Origin: Bacteroidetes bacterium UBA1312
GTDB lineage: Bacteria > Bacteroidota > Bacteroidia > Chitinophagales > Chitinophagaceae
Assembly: GCA_002307135.1 (NCBI GenBank)
Contig: DBTQ01000012.1
Coordinates: 1 to 64,000, forward strand
Direction: 5' to 3'
DNA: 64,000 nt
The translations under genes and the position numbers were made by a program. Shown in pieces: positions 35,658-44,564 of the stretch (the first letter of the stretch is position 1; each line of letters begins with the position of its first letter). The notes below the pieces were generated by a model, which saw nothing but the letters and a program-made list of their open reading frames with translations, had not been told where the DNA came from and did no database searches.

Positions 35658-37370
35658 TTAGTGTTTTACTATTGATTTTTGGATCAGTACTTCATTATTA
35701 CTCATCACTTTTATAAAGTATAATCCAGAATTGTATTGATTTAAGTTCAAAGAAACAAGGCCTGAATTTTTTACATGTTCATTGATCAACATTTTTCCTA
35801 AAGAATTAAAGACCTGAATTTCTATATCATTATTTGAAGCTGCACTTGTTTCGATTTGAATGATCCCATCAGTTGGGTTAGGATAAATATTTCCCATTGC
35901 GACCCCAGGCGGGCTCATGATGCCTGTTGTATTTTGACTTATTTTATGTACAAAAATATCACTGCTGCTACCAGTAGGAGTAAGATTATAAACACCTGCG
36001 TCCGGATCAAAATCTACTGTTCTTAAAAAAGATCCTGTTGTATATACATTCTCTGAAGGATCTACTGTAATGCAATGCCCATAATCTTCTGCTGCGCCAC
36101 CCATACCTTTTGCCCAGACAAAATTCCCAGCTGGGTCTAGTTTTGAAATAAAAATATCATAAGAACCAACAGACACTAAGTTATAAGCACTGCTACTCGG
36201 GTCAAAGTCGATGGATCCCTGAAAGAGCCCAGTCGTATATACATTGCCTGACGCATCCGTTTTAATAGAATGGCCTTCGGCATAAAGTGTTCCTCCGAAC
36301 TGTTTGGCCCAGATAAAATTTCCTACGGCATCTAATTTTGAAATGAACATATCATAAGTACCGGTATTGGTCATATTATAGGTGCCTGCATTGGGATCAA
36401 AGTCTACAGTATTATAAAAATATCCGGTGGTGTAAATATTATTTGACTGGTCAACAGCTATACCAAACCCAAGTTCATAGGAACTTCCTCCGAATTGCTT
36501 TGCCCAAACATAATTTCCTGCATTATCCAGTTTTGAAACAAAAATATCGTTGTACCCAACGGCTGTTAAATTAGATACGCCTGCACCAGGGTCAAAGTCC
36601 ACAGTGCTATAAAAAAATCCGGTAGTATAAACATTGCCGCTATTATCTACTGCGATAGCATTAGGCACAGTTATTCCGTCTCCTCCTATTTGTTTGGCCC
36701 ATACAAGATTTCCTGCTGTGTCCAGTTTACTAATAAAGACATCCTTAGCACCTGTGGCAGTCATGTTCAATGTTGCAGTCCCCGGATCAAAATCTATAGT
36801 ACTGGTAAATGGCCCTGTCGTATATACATTGCCTAGTGTATCTACTGCAATCGCATTGCCAATACAGGTACCTGCACCCACTATACTTTTTGCCCAGATA
36901 AAATTCCCTGCTGAATCTAATTTGGAAATAAACATATTAGAGCTGCCAGTAGCAGTCAGGTTGTATGTGCCCGCACCCGGATCAAAATCTACTGTGCCTG
37001 CAAAATAACCGGTGGTGTATACATTGCCTTTTTTATCTACTGCAATGGCATTTCCACAATCGCTCATAGTGCTGCCTAATTGTTTTGCCCAGACAAAATT
37101 CCCCGAAGCATCTAATTTAGAGATGAACACATCACTACCCCCAGCTCCAGCTACAGTCATATTGAAGGTACTCACACTCGGATCAAAGTCTGCAGTTCCC
37201 AAAAAGTGCCCGGTTGTATATGTATTTCCTGACGCGTCTGATGCAATAGAGAAGCCTTCACAGCTTGAGACCCCACCCATATTTTTTGCCCATTGAAAGT
37301 GCGGTGTCTGGGCTTTGGCACAAGAAAGCATGGCGCATAGATAGCCCGTAAGCAGTAACTTTTGTTTCAT
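35658..37370 (-). CDS. Secreted seven-repeat SBBP beta-propeller protein with T9SS sorting domain (paralogue 2)
   Basis: 570 residues with the same architecture as its neighbour: signal peptide (ends CAKAQ), seven 60-residue SBBP repeats with YTTGxFxxTVDFDPGAGTYNLTA-like cores, and a T9SS type A domain from about 495 (IYPNPTDGIIQIE). The two paralogues differ at many positions, much more than the 126-bp repeats that flank this gene. The ancestral arrangement was probably propeller gene divergent from moxR. It has a TATATTTG element 23 bp before its ATG. Confidence 0.88.
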   Translation of the reverse strand: MKQKLLLTGYLCAMLSCAKAQTPHFQWAKNMGGVSSCEGFSIASDASGNTYTTGHFLGTADFDPSVSTFNMTVAGAGGSDVFISKLDASGNFVWAKQLGSTMSDCGNAIAVDKKGNVYTTGYFAGTVDFDPGAGTYNLTATGSSNMFISKLDSAGNFIWAKSIVGAGTCIGNAIAVDTLGNVYTTGPFTSTIDFDPGTATLNMTATGAKDVFISKLDTAGNLVWAKQIGGDGITVPNAIAVDNSGNVYTTGFFYSTVDFDPGAGVSNLTAVGYNDIFVSKLDNAGNYVWAKQFGGSSYELGFGIAVDQSNNIYTTGYFYNTVDFDPNAGTYNMTNTGTYDMFISKLDAVGNFIWAKQFGGTLYAEGHSIKTDASGNVYTTGLFQGSIDFDPSSSAYNLVSVGSYDIFISKLDPAGNFVWAKGMGGAAEDYGHCITVDPSENVYTTGSFLRTVDFDPDAGVYNLTPTGSSSDIFVHKISQNTTGIMSPPGVAMGNIYPNPTDGIIQIETSAASNNDIEIQVFNSLGKMLINEHVKNSGLVSLNLNQYNSGLYFIKVMSNNEVLIQKSIVKH

Positions 37371-37393
37371 GTTTTGATAGGTTTATAGTTAAA

Positions 37394-37401
37394 CAAATAT
37401 A
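37394..37401 (-). promoter_or_regulatory. -7 promoter element of second propeller gene
   Basis: TATATTTG on the minus strand, 23 bp before ATG 37370. No clear -33 box. Confidence 0.45.
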
Positions 37402-37457
37402 AGTTGTATTTTTTAAAAATCTAAAGTGTTGTTTGCTTTTTATTGCGCCCCAACCTA

Positions 37458-37583
37458 TTTTTAAAAAAAGTTAAAACATCAAATTCATATTTTATTTTAG
37501 AATGCTAGGCACTACTTTTGACAACAAATCAATTTTTCATCATGGAGCAGACAGCTTCTTCTTTAGACATTCGCGAACTCAAC
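37458..37583 (+). repeat. Direct repeat copy B: moxR upstream region and first codons
   Basis: Partner of 35445-35569, about 2.0 kb apart, same orientation. It contains the working moxR promoter TACTTTTG (37513-37520) and moxR codons 1-14. Confidence 0.9.
37513..37520 (+). promoter_or_regulatory. -7 promoter element of moxR
   Basis: TACTTTTG, 21 bp before ATG 37542. The TTG inside (37518) is in frame with moxR and mimics a start. Confidence 0.55.
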
Positions 37584-38549
37584 GAACGCATTCATCAAAG
37601 CAGTGCCTTCATCGACTTGCTGATGATGGAACTCAACAAAACTGTAGTAGGACAAAAACACATGGTAGAGCGCCTGCTTATTGGTATGCTTGCCAATGGT
37701 CACGTATTACTCGAAGGTGTGCCCGGTTTGGCAAAAACGCTTGCTATTAAATCTCTAGCTACAGCTATTAACGGACAATTTGCCCGTATTCAGTTTACGC
37801 CTGATTTATTACCTGCTGATATTTTGGGTACCATGATTTACAACCCACAGAGCCATGAATTTGCTGTTCGTAAAGGTCCAATTTTCGCCAACTTTATTTT
37901 GGCCGATGAAATAAACCGTGCGCCAGCCAAAGTGCAATCTGCTTTGCTCGAAGCTATGCAGGAACGCCAGGTGACTATTAGCGATCGCACTTATCCGCTT
38001 GCAGAGCCTTTTTTGGTATTGGCTACACAAAACCCTATAGAGCAGGAAGGAACGTATGAACTGCCAGAAGCACAGGTGGATCGTTTTATGCTCAAAGTGG
38101 TCATTACTTATCCTAAAATCGAAGAAGAAAGACATGTTATCCGTCAGAATCTTAATCCTGATGGTAACCTCAAAATAAATCCTGTTGTACAACCTGATGA
38201 TATACTGAAAGCACGTAAACTGGTGCGGGAAGTGTATATGGACGAAAAAATCGAACAATACATTTTGGATATCGTATTTGCAACCCGTTTCCCGGAAGAT
38301 TATAAATTGGCAAAACTAAAACCGCTGATTAGCTATGGAGCTTCACCACGTGCCAGTATCAGTTTGGCTTTGGCTGCCAAGGCTTACGCTTTTATTAAAC
38401 GTCGTGGTTATGTAATACCTGAAGATATACGTGCTATATGCCACGATGTATTGCGTCATCGTATAGGCCTTACTTATGAAGCTGAAGCAGAAAACATTAC
38501 TAGTGAAAATATCATTAATGAGATACTCAATGTGGTAGAAGTCCCATAG
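37542..38549 (+). CDS. MoxR family AAA+ ATPase
   Basis: 335 residues from ATG 37542 (the in-frame TTG at 37518 is part of the promoter). AAA_3 core: Walker A GVPGLAKT (about 60-67), Walker B ILADEINRAP (about 119-128), sensor-1 LATQNPIEQEGTYELPEAQVDRF, and the C-terminal lid with SYGASPRASISLA. MoxR ATPases act as chaperones that load metals or mature protein complexes, usually next to DUF58 and VWA genes. None of these partners follows; a terminator closes the transcript directly. Confidence 0.92.
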   Translation: MEQTASSLDIRELNERIHQSSAFIDLLMMELNKTVVGQKHMVERLLIGMLANGHVLLEGVPGLAKTLAIKSLATAINGQFARIQFTPDLLPADILGTMIYNPQSHEFAVRKGPIFANFILADEINRAPAKVQSALLEAMQERQVTISDRTYPLAEPFLVLATQNPIEQEGTYELPEAQVDRFMLKVVITYPKIEEERHVIRQNLNPDGNLKINPVVQPDDILKARKLVREVYMDEKIEQYILDIVFATRFPEDYKLAKLKPLISYGASPRASISLALAAKAYAFIKRRGYVIPEDIRAICHDVLRHRIGLTYEAEAENITSENIINEILNVVEVP

Positions 38550-38582
38550 TAGTTCTTCCATTACTAGAGTAATTAAAAAACT

Positions 38583-38641
38583 AAGCTGCAATAGCTCTGA
38601 AAATGCCCTGTTATTAAGCATTTCAGAATATTGCAGCTTTT
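38583..38641 (+). terminator. Terminator after moxR
   Basis: Outer perfect stem AAGCTGCAATA (38583-38593) / TATTGCAGCTT (38629-38639) followed by TTTT, with an inner CTGAAAATGC / GCATTTCAG-type stem. Confidence 0.75.
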
Positions 38642-38668
38642 CAATATTAATTTGACCCGATTTAAGTA

Positions 38669-39862
38669 CTATTCAACTTTTTGTGAGCCCTCTTCTTTAG
38701 GAGCCCTTTTGCTACCTGCATACAATTCATATTCCAATAGGCGGCAATCAATGATACTCGTGTAAAATTCAATCCTGCGTTTGGCTTTAAGTCCTATTTT
38801 TTTAGCAAGATCCAAATTACCTGTAAAAATGTAACCCAGATACCCGCCACATTTTTGTTTCATAAAATTGCCAATACGTGCATAGGTTTCTTCCAACTCT
38901 GTTTCTTCACCAAGCCGTTCACCATATTCCGGATTGATAAATAAAACACCATTGCCGCCCTCTGGTATTGTAGTATCGGCAAAATCGCATTGCATAAAAT
39001 CTATCAGATGCTCCACTCCTGCCGCGACAGCATTGCGTTTGGCATTGGCTATGGCCATATCGCTATAATCGCTGGCGATGATGCGTAAAGCAGGCACTTT
39101 TTTTACCTGTTCTTTTAAGAAGGACATTTCTTTCCAGTAAACAGATTCGTCATAGCCTTCGAGGTGCATGAAGGCATAATTGCTACGAAATAAGCCCGGT
39201 CTTTGATTGGTAGCGATCAGTGCAGCTTCAATAGCAACGGTACCAGAACCACACATCGGGTTGACAAATGGAGATACTTTATCCCAACGAGTTGCCAAAA
39301 TGGTAGCTGAAGCTAACGCTTCCAACATGGGTGCACGACCGGGTATTTTACGATAGCCATGTCGCGCAATTGAGTCGCCGGAAGTATCGACAAAAATTTC
39401 TGCTTCTTCCCCTTTCCAAAAAAGATGAATGACGGCACCACTTAACTCAGATCCGGTAGAAGGCCTTGTACCATTTTTCTCGCGTAGCCGATCTACTATA
39501 GCATCTTTTACCCGAAGGTTGGCAAACATACTGTTGTTGATTGTGTCGTTCAGTACATTGCTGGTTACAGAAAAATAGCCTTCTTCAGGTAAAATTTCTT
39601 CCCAAGGACAATCATATAAATTATTATAAACCGCATCGGCATCAGGTGCATCGAACTGCATGAGACTATATAAGACCTGACTGGCACAACGAAGGTTCAG
39701 ATTCAGGCGGATACAATCATTTACCGTGCCAATAATGCGGACACCGCTTACAAAAGCTTCTTCGATGGTAAATCCTAGATCTCTCACTTCTTGTTCGAGG
39801 TAAGGAGCAAGACGTTTATTGCAAGTAATAGTAATGGGTGCAGCAGTAGTATATAATGACAT
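38669..39862 (-). CDS. THUMP-domain class I SAM-dependent RNA methyltransferase
   Basis: 397 residues from ATG 39862; the in-frame TTG at 39871 is inside a TACCTTTG promoter box. An N-terminal ferredoxin-like/THUMP part (about 1-160) is followed by a Rossmann methyltransferase: SAM motif MCGSGTVAIEAAL and catalytic motif NPEYGERLG, where most homologues outside this phylum have NPPYGER. This matches the RlmL N-terminal half/YpsC group, expected to form N2-methylguanosine in 23S rRNA. Target not determinable here. Confidence 0.88.
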   Translation of the reverse strand: MSLYTTAAPITITCNKRLAPYLEQEVRDLGFTIEEAFVSGVRIIGTVNDCIRLNLNLRCASQVLYSLMQFDAPDADAVYNNLYDCPWEEILPEEGYFSVTSNVLNDTINNSMFANLRVKDAIVDRLREKNGTRPSTGSELSGAVIHLFWKGEEAEIFVDTSGDSIARHGYRKIPGRAPMLEALASATILATRWDKVSPFVNPMCGSGTVAIEAALIATNQRPGLFRSNYAFMHLEGYDESVYWKEMSFLKEQVKKVPALRIIASDYSDMAIANAKRNAVAAGVEHLIDFMQCDFADTTIPEGGNGVLFINPEYGERLGEETELEETYARIGNFMKQKCGGYLGYIFTGNLDLAKKIGLKAKRRIEFYTSIIDCRLLEYELYAGSKRAPKEEGSQKVE

Positions 39863-39868
39863 AAGTGG

Positions 39869-39876
39869 CAAAGGTA
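39869..39876 (-). promoter_or_regulatory. -7 promoter element of RNA methyltransferase gene
   Basis: TACCTTTG on the minus strand, 6 bp before ATG 39862; predicts a near-leaderless message. No clear -33 box. Confidence 0.5.
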
Positions 39877-39983
39877 ATTTGTAAACACGATATTGAGTTG
39901 ATGAGATATAGATGTTAGCAAAACGAGTATTTTTGGATTATATCCTGATATGGAGGAAATTTGGATACTCATAAAGTTCTATA

Positions 39984-40823
39984 ATGGCTGTTACCCCAAT
40001 ACCTGAATTATTCAGATCAGAAGATATAGTGTATCATTATACGAATGTAAATACTGCTGTTGAATATATTTTAGCAGAACAACGATTACGCCTATCTCCA
40101 AGAAAAAACTCGAATGATCCGATTGAAAATATTAAACCAGTAATCCCTAGAAGTGAAATTGGCGACCCTTTTAGGTCATCAGTAATTGATGCTGATAAAG
40201 CCCGGGAAATAGACAGACGGGCACATGAAAAAATTGCTTTTGCAAAACAAATTTGTTTTTGTAAAAATGATGAAGAGCAAGTAAACCCTAATACTAATCC
40301 TAAATATCCTTTAGAGTATTTTGGTTTTTTAAGACCTCGTATGTGGGATCAATACGGAAATAAATATAAGGGAGTCTGTTTAGCCTTTTCTTTAAAAGCT
40401 TTAAAAAAGGCTGCTGCTAATTTTCATCACGGTGAAGTAGAATACTTGAAATATAATCATCTCGAAAGAGTCAATTTCAATTATTTAGAAATCAATGTTA
40501 ACCGTATTGAAGCGGTTGGCTTGCAAAACTATTGGGAAGAATATTCTTCTATTATTGAGAAAACTGTGCTTAGAAAGCATATAGACTATAAAGGTGAACA
40601 TGAGTACCGTTTTCTTTCTTACACAGACAAAAAATTTGATTATATCAATATTGAAAATTGTTTGAGAGGAATTATTATGCCTCAAAATATTGATTATATG
40701 AGTGAGTATATGCGCAGTGCACTCAAAACTTATGCTGAGAAAATGGGGATTGAACGTATTTCTATTTATTGGAGCCATTCTGGTATTGATATCAGTGACA
40801 ATAGAGTGATAAAATTGTCTTGA
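39984..40823 (+). CDS. DUF2971 domain protein
   Basis: 279 residues. The family pattern is clear: VYHYTNVNTAVEYILAEQRLRLSP near the N-terminus with NSNDPIE, then CFCKNDEEQ, MWDQYGNKYKGVCLAFS in the middle and a KHIDYKGEHEYRF segment. DUF2971 proteins are widespread, often in variable genome regions, and sometimes near defence genes; biochemical function is unknown. No signal peptide. AT-rich single gene between the methyltransferase and an aminotransferase, which suggests an accessory insertion. No clear promoter box upstream. Confidence 0.75.
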   Translation: MAVTPIPELFRSEDIVYHYTNVNTAVEYILAEQRLRLSPRKNSNDPIENIKPVIPRSEIGDPFRSSVIDADKAREIDRRAHEKIAFAKQICFCKNDEEQVNPNTNPKYPLEYFGFLRPRMWDQYGNKYKGVCLAFSLKALKKAAANFHHGEVEYLKYNHLERVNFNYLEINVNRIEAVGLQNYWEEYSSIIEKTVLRKHIDYKGEHEYRFLSYTDKKFDYINIENCLRGIIMPQNIDYMSEYMRSALKTYAEKMGIERISIYWSHSGIDISDNRVIKLS

Positions 40824-40882
40824 TAATATTTTTAACGTGCAATAATTCCTATTCACTAGCTCCATTCCTCAAAAAAGCATTT

Positions 40883-40890
40883 TACCTTTG
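40883..40890 (+). promoter_or_regulatory. -7 promoter element of aminotransferase gene
   Basis: TACCTTTG, only 4 bp before ATG 40895, so transcription would start at or next to the initiation codon (leaderless). It rules out the longer frame that starts at 40820. Confidence 0.55.
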
Positions 40891-40894
40891 CGCT

Positions 40895-42085
40895 ATGCCT
40901 AAAATAGCTCATCGTGGCGAGCAGATGCCGCCCTCTCCAATTCGTAAGTTGGTTCCATTTGCCGAAGCGGCTAAACAGCGCGGAACTAAAGTGTATCACC
41001 TCAATATTGGTCAACCGGATATTGAAACACCCAAAGCGATACTTGATGCCGTACGCCATTGCGATATGAAAGTATTGGAATACAGCCATAGCGCGGGTTT
41101 TGAAAGTTACCGTAAGAAACTGGTAGAATATTACAAACGCAATGATATTGATGTCAATCACAATCAGATCATTGTTACTACAGGTGGTTCTGAAGCCATA
41201 TTGTTTGGTGTGATGTGTTGTATGGATCCGGGAGATGAAATCATCATTCCTGAACCTTTTTATGCCAATTACAATGGTTTTGCGGTAAGTGCAGGTGTAA
41301 AAGTGGTACCTATTCCTTCCAGTATTGAAACAGGTTTTGCCTTGCCGGCCATTGAAGCTTTTGAGCAAGCCATTACACCACGTACGAAGGCCATTATGAT
41401 CTGCAATCCCAATAATCCCACTGGCTATCTGTATAGCATGGAAGAGCTGGAAGTATTGAAAAATATTTGTCTTAAACATGATCTATTCCTGTTTAGTGAT
41501 GAGGCCTATCGTGAGTTCTGTTACGATGGTCGCAAACATATCTCTGCATTGAGCATTCCCGGGTTGGAGCAACATGCTATTTTGATGGATACCATCTCTA
41601 AACGCTATAGCGCTTGTGGTGGACGTATTGGTGCTTTCATTACACGCAATCAGGATGTGTTGAATTCTGCTATGAAATTTGCACAAGCACGACTCAGCCC
41701 GCCAACATTTGCACAAATATTAGGTGAGGCAGCAGTGGATTTACCATTGGATTATTTTGATAGTGTACATGCTGAATACAATGCGCGTCGCGACTTGCTC
41801 GTAAAACGTTTGAATGCAATGGAAGGCGTTATGTGCCCTAACCCGGGTGGTGCATTCTACGCTATGGCGCAATTGCCGGTAGCCGATACAGAAGTATTTT
41901 GTCAGTGGTTGCTCGAAGAATTTTCTTATAATGGATCAACTGTGATGATGGCTCCTGCTGCGGGTTTCTATGCTACTCCAGGCCAAGGAAAAAATGAAGT
42001 TCGTTTGGCTTACGTGCTTAACCTCGATGATATAAATGGTGCAATGGATTGTTTGGAAGCGGCATTAAAAGTCTATAAAAATTAG
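40895..42085 (+). CDS. Class I PLP-dependent aminotransferase (aspartate aminotransferase-like)
   Basis: 396 residues from ATG 40895. PLP-fold type I motifs: NIGQPDIETP (37-46), TGGSEAI (96-102), CNPNNPTG (170-177) with substrate-pocket Asn, Asp202, and PLP-binding Lys236 in DTISKRYSACGGRIG. A C-terminal Arg in NEVRLAY binds the substrate carboxylate. Likely transaminates aspartate or an aromatic/other amino acid. The heme A synthase gene starts 10 bp after its stop, so the two share a transcript although their functions differ. Confidence 0.88.
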   Translation: MPKIAHRGEQMPPSPIRKLVPFAEAAKQRGTKVYHLNIGQPDIETPKAILDAVRHCDMKVLEYSHSAGFESYRKKLVEYYKRNDIDVNHNQIIVTTGGSEAILFGVMCCMDPGDEIIIPEPFYANYNGFAVSAGVKVVPIPSSIETGFALPAIEAFEQAITPRTKAIMICNPNNPTGYLYSMEELEVLKNICLKHDLFLFSDEAYREFCYDGRKHISALSIPGLEQHAILMDTISKRYSACGGRIGAFITRNQDVLNSAMKFAQARLSPPTFAQILGEAAVDLPLDYFDSVHAEYNARRDLLVKRLNAMEGVMCPNPGGAFYAMAQLPVADTEVFCQWLLEEFSYNGSTVMMAPAAGFYATPGQGKNEVRLAYVLNLDDINGAMDCLEAALKVYKN

Positions 42086-42094
42086 TAACATCAG

Positions 42095-43210
42095 ATGAAC
42101 AACAACATTGCTGCGCCGACAGATGAAGGACAAAGCGCAAAGAAAAGAAAAGCAGTTGCTTATTGGCTTTTGGCAGGTGTGGCAATGGTGTTGATTCAAA
42201 CATTACTTGGAGGTATTACAAGGCTCACCGGTTCTGGATTGTCCATTGCAGAATGGAAACCAATATTGGGTGTATTTCCGCCCATGAACGACCACGATTG
42301 GAATGCTGCATTTGAGCTATATAAACAAAAAGCTGCCGGGCAATTTGTTTATCAAAATAGCGATTACACGCTCAGCGATTTTAAAGCTATCTATTTTTGG
42401 GAATGGACGCACCGGGAATGGGCGCGTGTGGCTTTGAGCGGTGTTTTTCTTTTTGGATTTGCTTATTTTCTAATCAAAAAATATTTCGAAAAGTGGATGA
42501 TCAATCCGCTGATATTACTCTTTGTATTAGGTGCATTGCAAGGTGCTGTAGGTTGGATAATGGTTGCCAGCGGTCTTAATCCTGAAGACACACATGTCAA
42601 TCATATCAAACTCGCTATGCACTTTATGTTTGCATTGGTATTACTATGCTATACCCTATGGTTTGCACTGAAACTATTGATTCCCGAACATAAAAGAGTG
42701 ATCAATAAAAACCTGCACAGCCTTACTGTTGTGTCACTAGTGTTATTGACGATTCAATTGGTATATGGTACATTTATGGCAGGGTTAAAAGCTGCGCCGG
42801 CTGCACCTACCTGGCCGAGTGTGAATGGAGTCTATGTACCTACAGATTTGTCTCATTTTGGTGGACAAATATTTAGCGGTATTCATTTATTTACCGACCA
42901 ACCTATAGCCGTACATTTTATACATCGCACGCTGGCATATCTGTTGTTTTGTGTAATTGTATTTTGGTGTGTACAATCGCTAAAAGCTGCGCGGCAAAGC
43001 CAATGTATATTATTGCGCAAAGCAGCTTTCACAACTTTGGGCATTACCTTATTACAAATATTGTTAGGGATTTTTACTGTATTGAATGCCAATTTGATGA
43101 CGCAAAACAAATTCGGGCGCTTTGAATTATTGGCGGAGCTGCATCAAATGGTGGCCATTTTTTTATTGATATCCTTGGTAGTCAATGTTTATATATTGAA
43201 GAAGCGATAA
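42095..43210 (+). CDS. Heme A synthase (COX15/CtaA family)
   Basis: 371 residues, eight membrane helices in two four-helix halves. Heme-ligand histidines are seen in EWTHREWARV, HVNHIKLAMHF, VHFIHRTLAYL and LLAELHQMVAIF; the GGITRLTGSGLSIAEWKPILG loop near residues 40-60 is the COX15 hallmark. It oxidises heme O to heme A for cytochrome c oxidase, indicating aerobic respiration with an A-type oxidase. No cta genes are adjacent. Confidence 0.93.
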   Translation: MNNNIAAPTDEGQSAKKRKAVAYWLLAGVAMVLIQTLLGGITRLTGSGLSIAEWKPILGVFPPMNDHDWNAAFELYKQKAAGQFVYQNSDYTLSDFKAIYFWEWTHREWARVALSGVFLFGFAYFLIKKYFEKWMINPLILLFVLGALQGAVGWIMVASGLNPEDTHVNHIKLAMHFMFALVLLCYTLWFALKLLIPEHKRVINKNLHSLTVVSLVLLTIQLVYGTFMAGLKAAPAAPTWPSVNGVYVPTDLSHFGGQIFSGIHLFTDQPIAVHFIHRTLAYLLFCVIVFWCVQSLKAARQSQCILLRKAAFTTLGITLLQILLGIFTVLNANLMTQNKFGRFELLAELHQMVAIFLLISLVVNVYILKKR

Positions 43211-43230
43211 TAAAGTCTTTTATTAAAATA

Positions 43231-43272
43231 AAAAAAAGGAGCGTTGCAATAGTATGCAGCACTCCTCTTTTA
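43231..43272. terminator. Imperfect hairpin between convergent genes
   Basis: AGGAG (43237-43241) pairs with CTCCT (43262-43266) with an inner TTGCA/TGCAG pairing, flanked by an A run and by CTTTT; lies between the convergent heme A synthase and redoxin genes. Confidence 0.5.
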
Positions 43273-43288
43273 CAATGAATGAGGTTAT

Positions 43289-43903
43289 TTACTTTTTCCA
43301 TTTTATAGTACAGCCAATAGCCTTGGTTTCTTGCACAGCTACCTCAGCTCCTGCATTCAATGATGTGATAGCAGCAGCTACATATTGTTGTTTAGCCGCG
43401 CTTGCATCTTCCCAATTATCATCAATAGCACCAACATAGCGTACAATCATTTTATTAGTATTCAGGTTTTTTTGTACCAGAAAAACATGCGGTGTACGTA
43501 CTGCACCAAATTTTTTAGCCACCTCTTGATTTTCATCGAAAAGATAAACGAAAGGAAACTTTTTTTGTTCCGCACGCACCTTCATATTCGCATAAGAATC
43601 CTGAGGCTCGGCTTTGGGATCATTGGAGTTGATGGCTACAACAGGATATCCTTCCGGTGCATATTTTTTATGTAGCTCAATAATTCGATCTTCATAAGCT
43701 TTGGCATACGGGCAGTGATTACACGTAAATACAATAATGTAGCCTTTGGCATCCTGCATTCCGGATAAAGAAACATTTTTACCGTCAATGTTACGGAGTT
43801 TGAAATCGCTGATTTCAGCACCAGGCTTATAGCCTTCTTGTTGGGCAAATACGTTGACTACGAGTGCGCATAAAGCGATAACAGTCACCAATACTTTTTT
43901 CAT
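43289..43903 (-). CDS. Exported thioredoxin-fold redoxin protein
   Basis: 204 residues with a 20-residue signal peptide (ends VFAQ). Thioredoxin fold of the AhpC/TSA-redoxin class; active-site pair C61-N-H-C64 in FTCNHCPYAKAYE, unusual for a TlpA-like protein and typical for the CNHCP group. Cis-Pro region RTPHVFLV is present. Likely a periplasmic thiol reductase or peroxiredoxin-like protein. It lies 12 bp after another thioredoxin-like gene on the same strand and is probably co-expressed with it. Confidence 0.85.
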   Translation of the reverse strand: MKKVLVTVIALCALVVNVFAQQEGYKPGAEISDFKLRNIDGKNVSLSGMQDAKGYIIVFTCNHCPYAKAYEDRIIELHKKYAPEGYPVVAINSNDPKAEPQDSYANMKVRAEQKKFPFVYLFDENQEVAKKFGAVRTPHVFLVQKNLNTNKMIVRYVGAIDDNWEDASAAKQQYVAAAITSLNAGAEVAVQETKAIGCTIKWKK

Positions 43904-43915
43904 GTTTTTGTTATT

Positions 43916-44401
43916 TTATTTGTGGTTATTGATAAAAGATTCCAATTCCTTTTTGCTGGAGAAATACGATTCCCGGAAGCTCAATTTACTTCCCTTCTGA
44001 TATAAAAATGTTGCAGGAATGCTCCCTTCCCAGGAAGGTTCCAATTGATTGATCCATACATTGGGATCGCCTGCGGAAAATAAATGAGCTTCTATATTTA
44101 TTTTTTTCTTTTCCAGAAACGTCGTTGTCTGAGCCAGTTTGTCATGGGCGTCCAGACTCATGAGTATGAACTTCACCGGCTTGCCGGCATATTCTTTACT
44201 GAGCTGCATGAAATAAGGCAATTCTTTGACGCAAGGTGTACACCAAGTTGCCCAAAAATTCACGACATACAAAGTATCATTATCCTGTAAAACCCGTTGC
44301 TTATATTGTTCCAAAGAATAAATATCAACCGATTCCCGCTTTTGCGCGTCACTCGGAGTCAGAAAAAAGCTCAACAGAATAAGTGTAAAAAGAGTGCGCA
44401 T
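43916..44401 (-). CDS. TlpA-like exported thiol-disulfide protein
   Basis: 161 residues from ATG 44401; a longer frame from 44443 would put a non-signal segment first. Signal peptide 1-19 (ends SDAQ). Active site C54-T-P-C57 in FWATWCTPCVKELPYF, cis-Pro in GSIPATFLY. TlpA/ResA-type proteins reduce apocytochrome or copper-protein thiols in the periplasm; the nearby heme A synthase fits such a job but is on the other strand. Operon with the downstream redoxin gene. Confidence 0.87.
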   Translation of the reverse strand: MRTLFTLILLSFFLTPSDAQKRESVDIYSLEQYKQRVLQDNDTLYVVNFWATWCTPCVKELPYFMQLSKEYAGKPVKFILMSLDAHDKLAQTTTFLEKKKINIEAHLFSAGDPNVWINQLEPSWEGSIPATFLYQKGSKLSFRESYFSSKKELESFINNHK

Positions 44402-44534
44402 GGCAAATATTTTTTCAAAAGAATGCAAGACAAATATAACCATATCAGTAAGCGAAAGACCGCTTTTTGATTTTTTTGTGAGTCATAAATACTGATAAAC
44501 TCAGGTTTGATTTTTTAAATGCAGTTGGGGTTAA

Positions 44535-44542
44535 TACATTTG
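44535..44542 (+). promoter_or_regulatory. -7 promoter element of metB-like gene
   Basis: TACATTTG, 22 bp before ATG 44565. A TTTG at 44506-44509 is 25 bp upstream, longer than the usual spacing. Confidence 0.5.
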
Positions 44543-44564
44543 CATTCTTTCAAACAAACATTAC

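Noticed and set aside
33632..37370. Repetitive DNA suggesting a CRISPR or satellite array
   Set aside because: The roughly 180-bp periodicity is in frame and encodes SBBP propeller repeats; there are no short identical repeats with unique spacers.
40820..40894. Upstream extension of the aminotransferase
   Set aside because: It overlaps the previous stop and lies upstream of the TACCTTTG box; homologous sequence begins at ATG 40895.
40856..41479. 207-codon minus-strand frame
   Set aside because: Lies wholly opposite the aminotransferase gene whose motifs and PLP lysine are intact.
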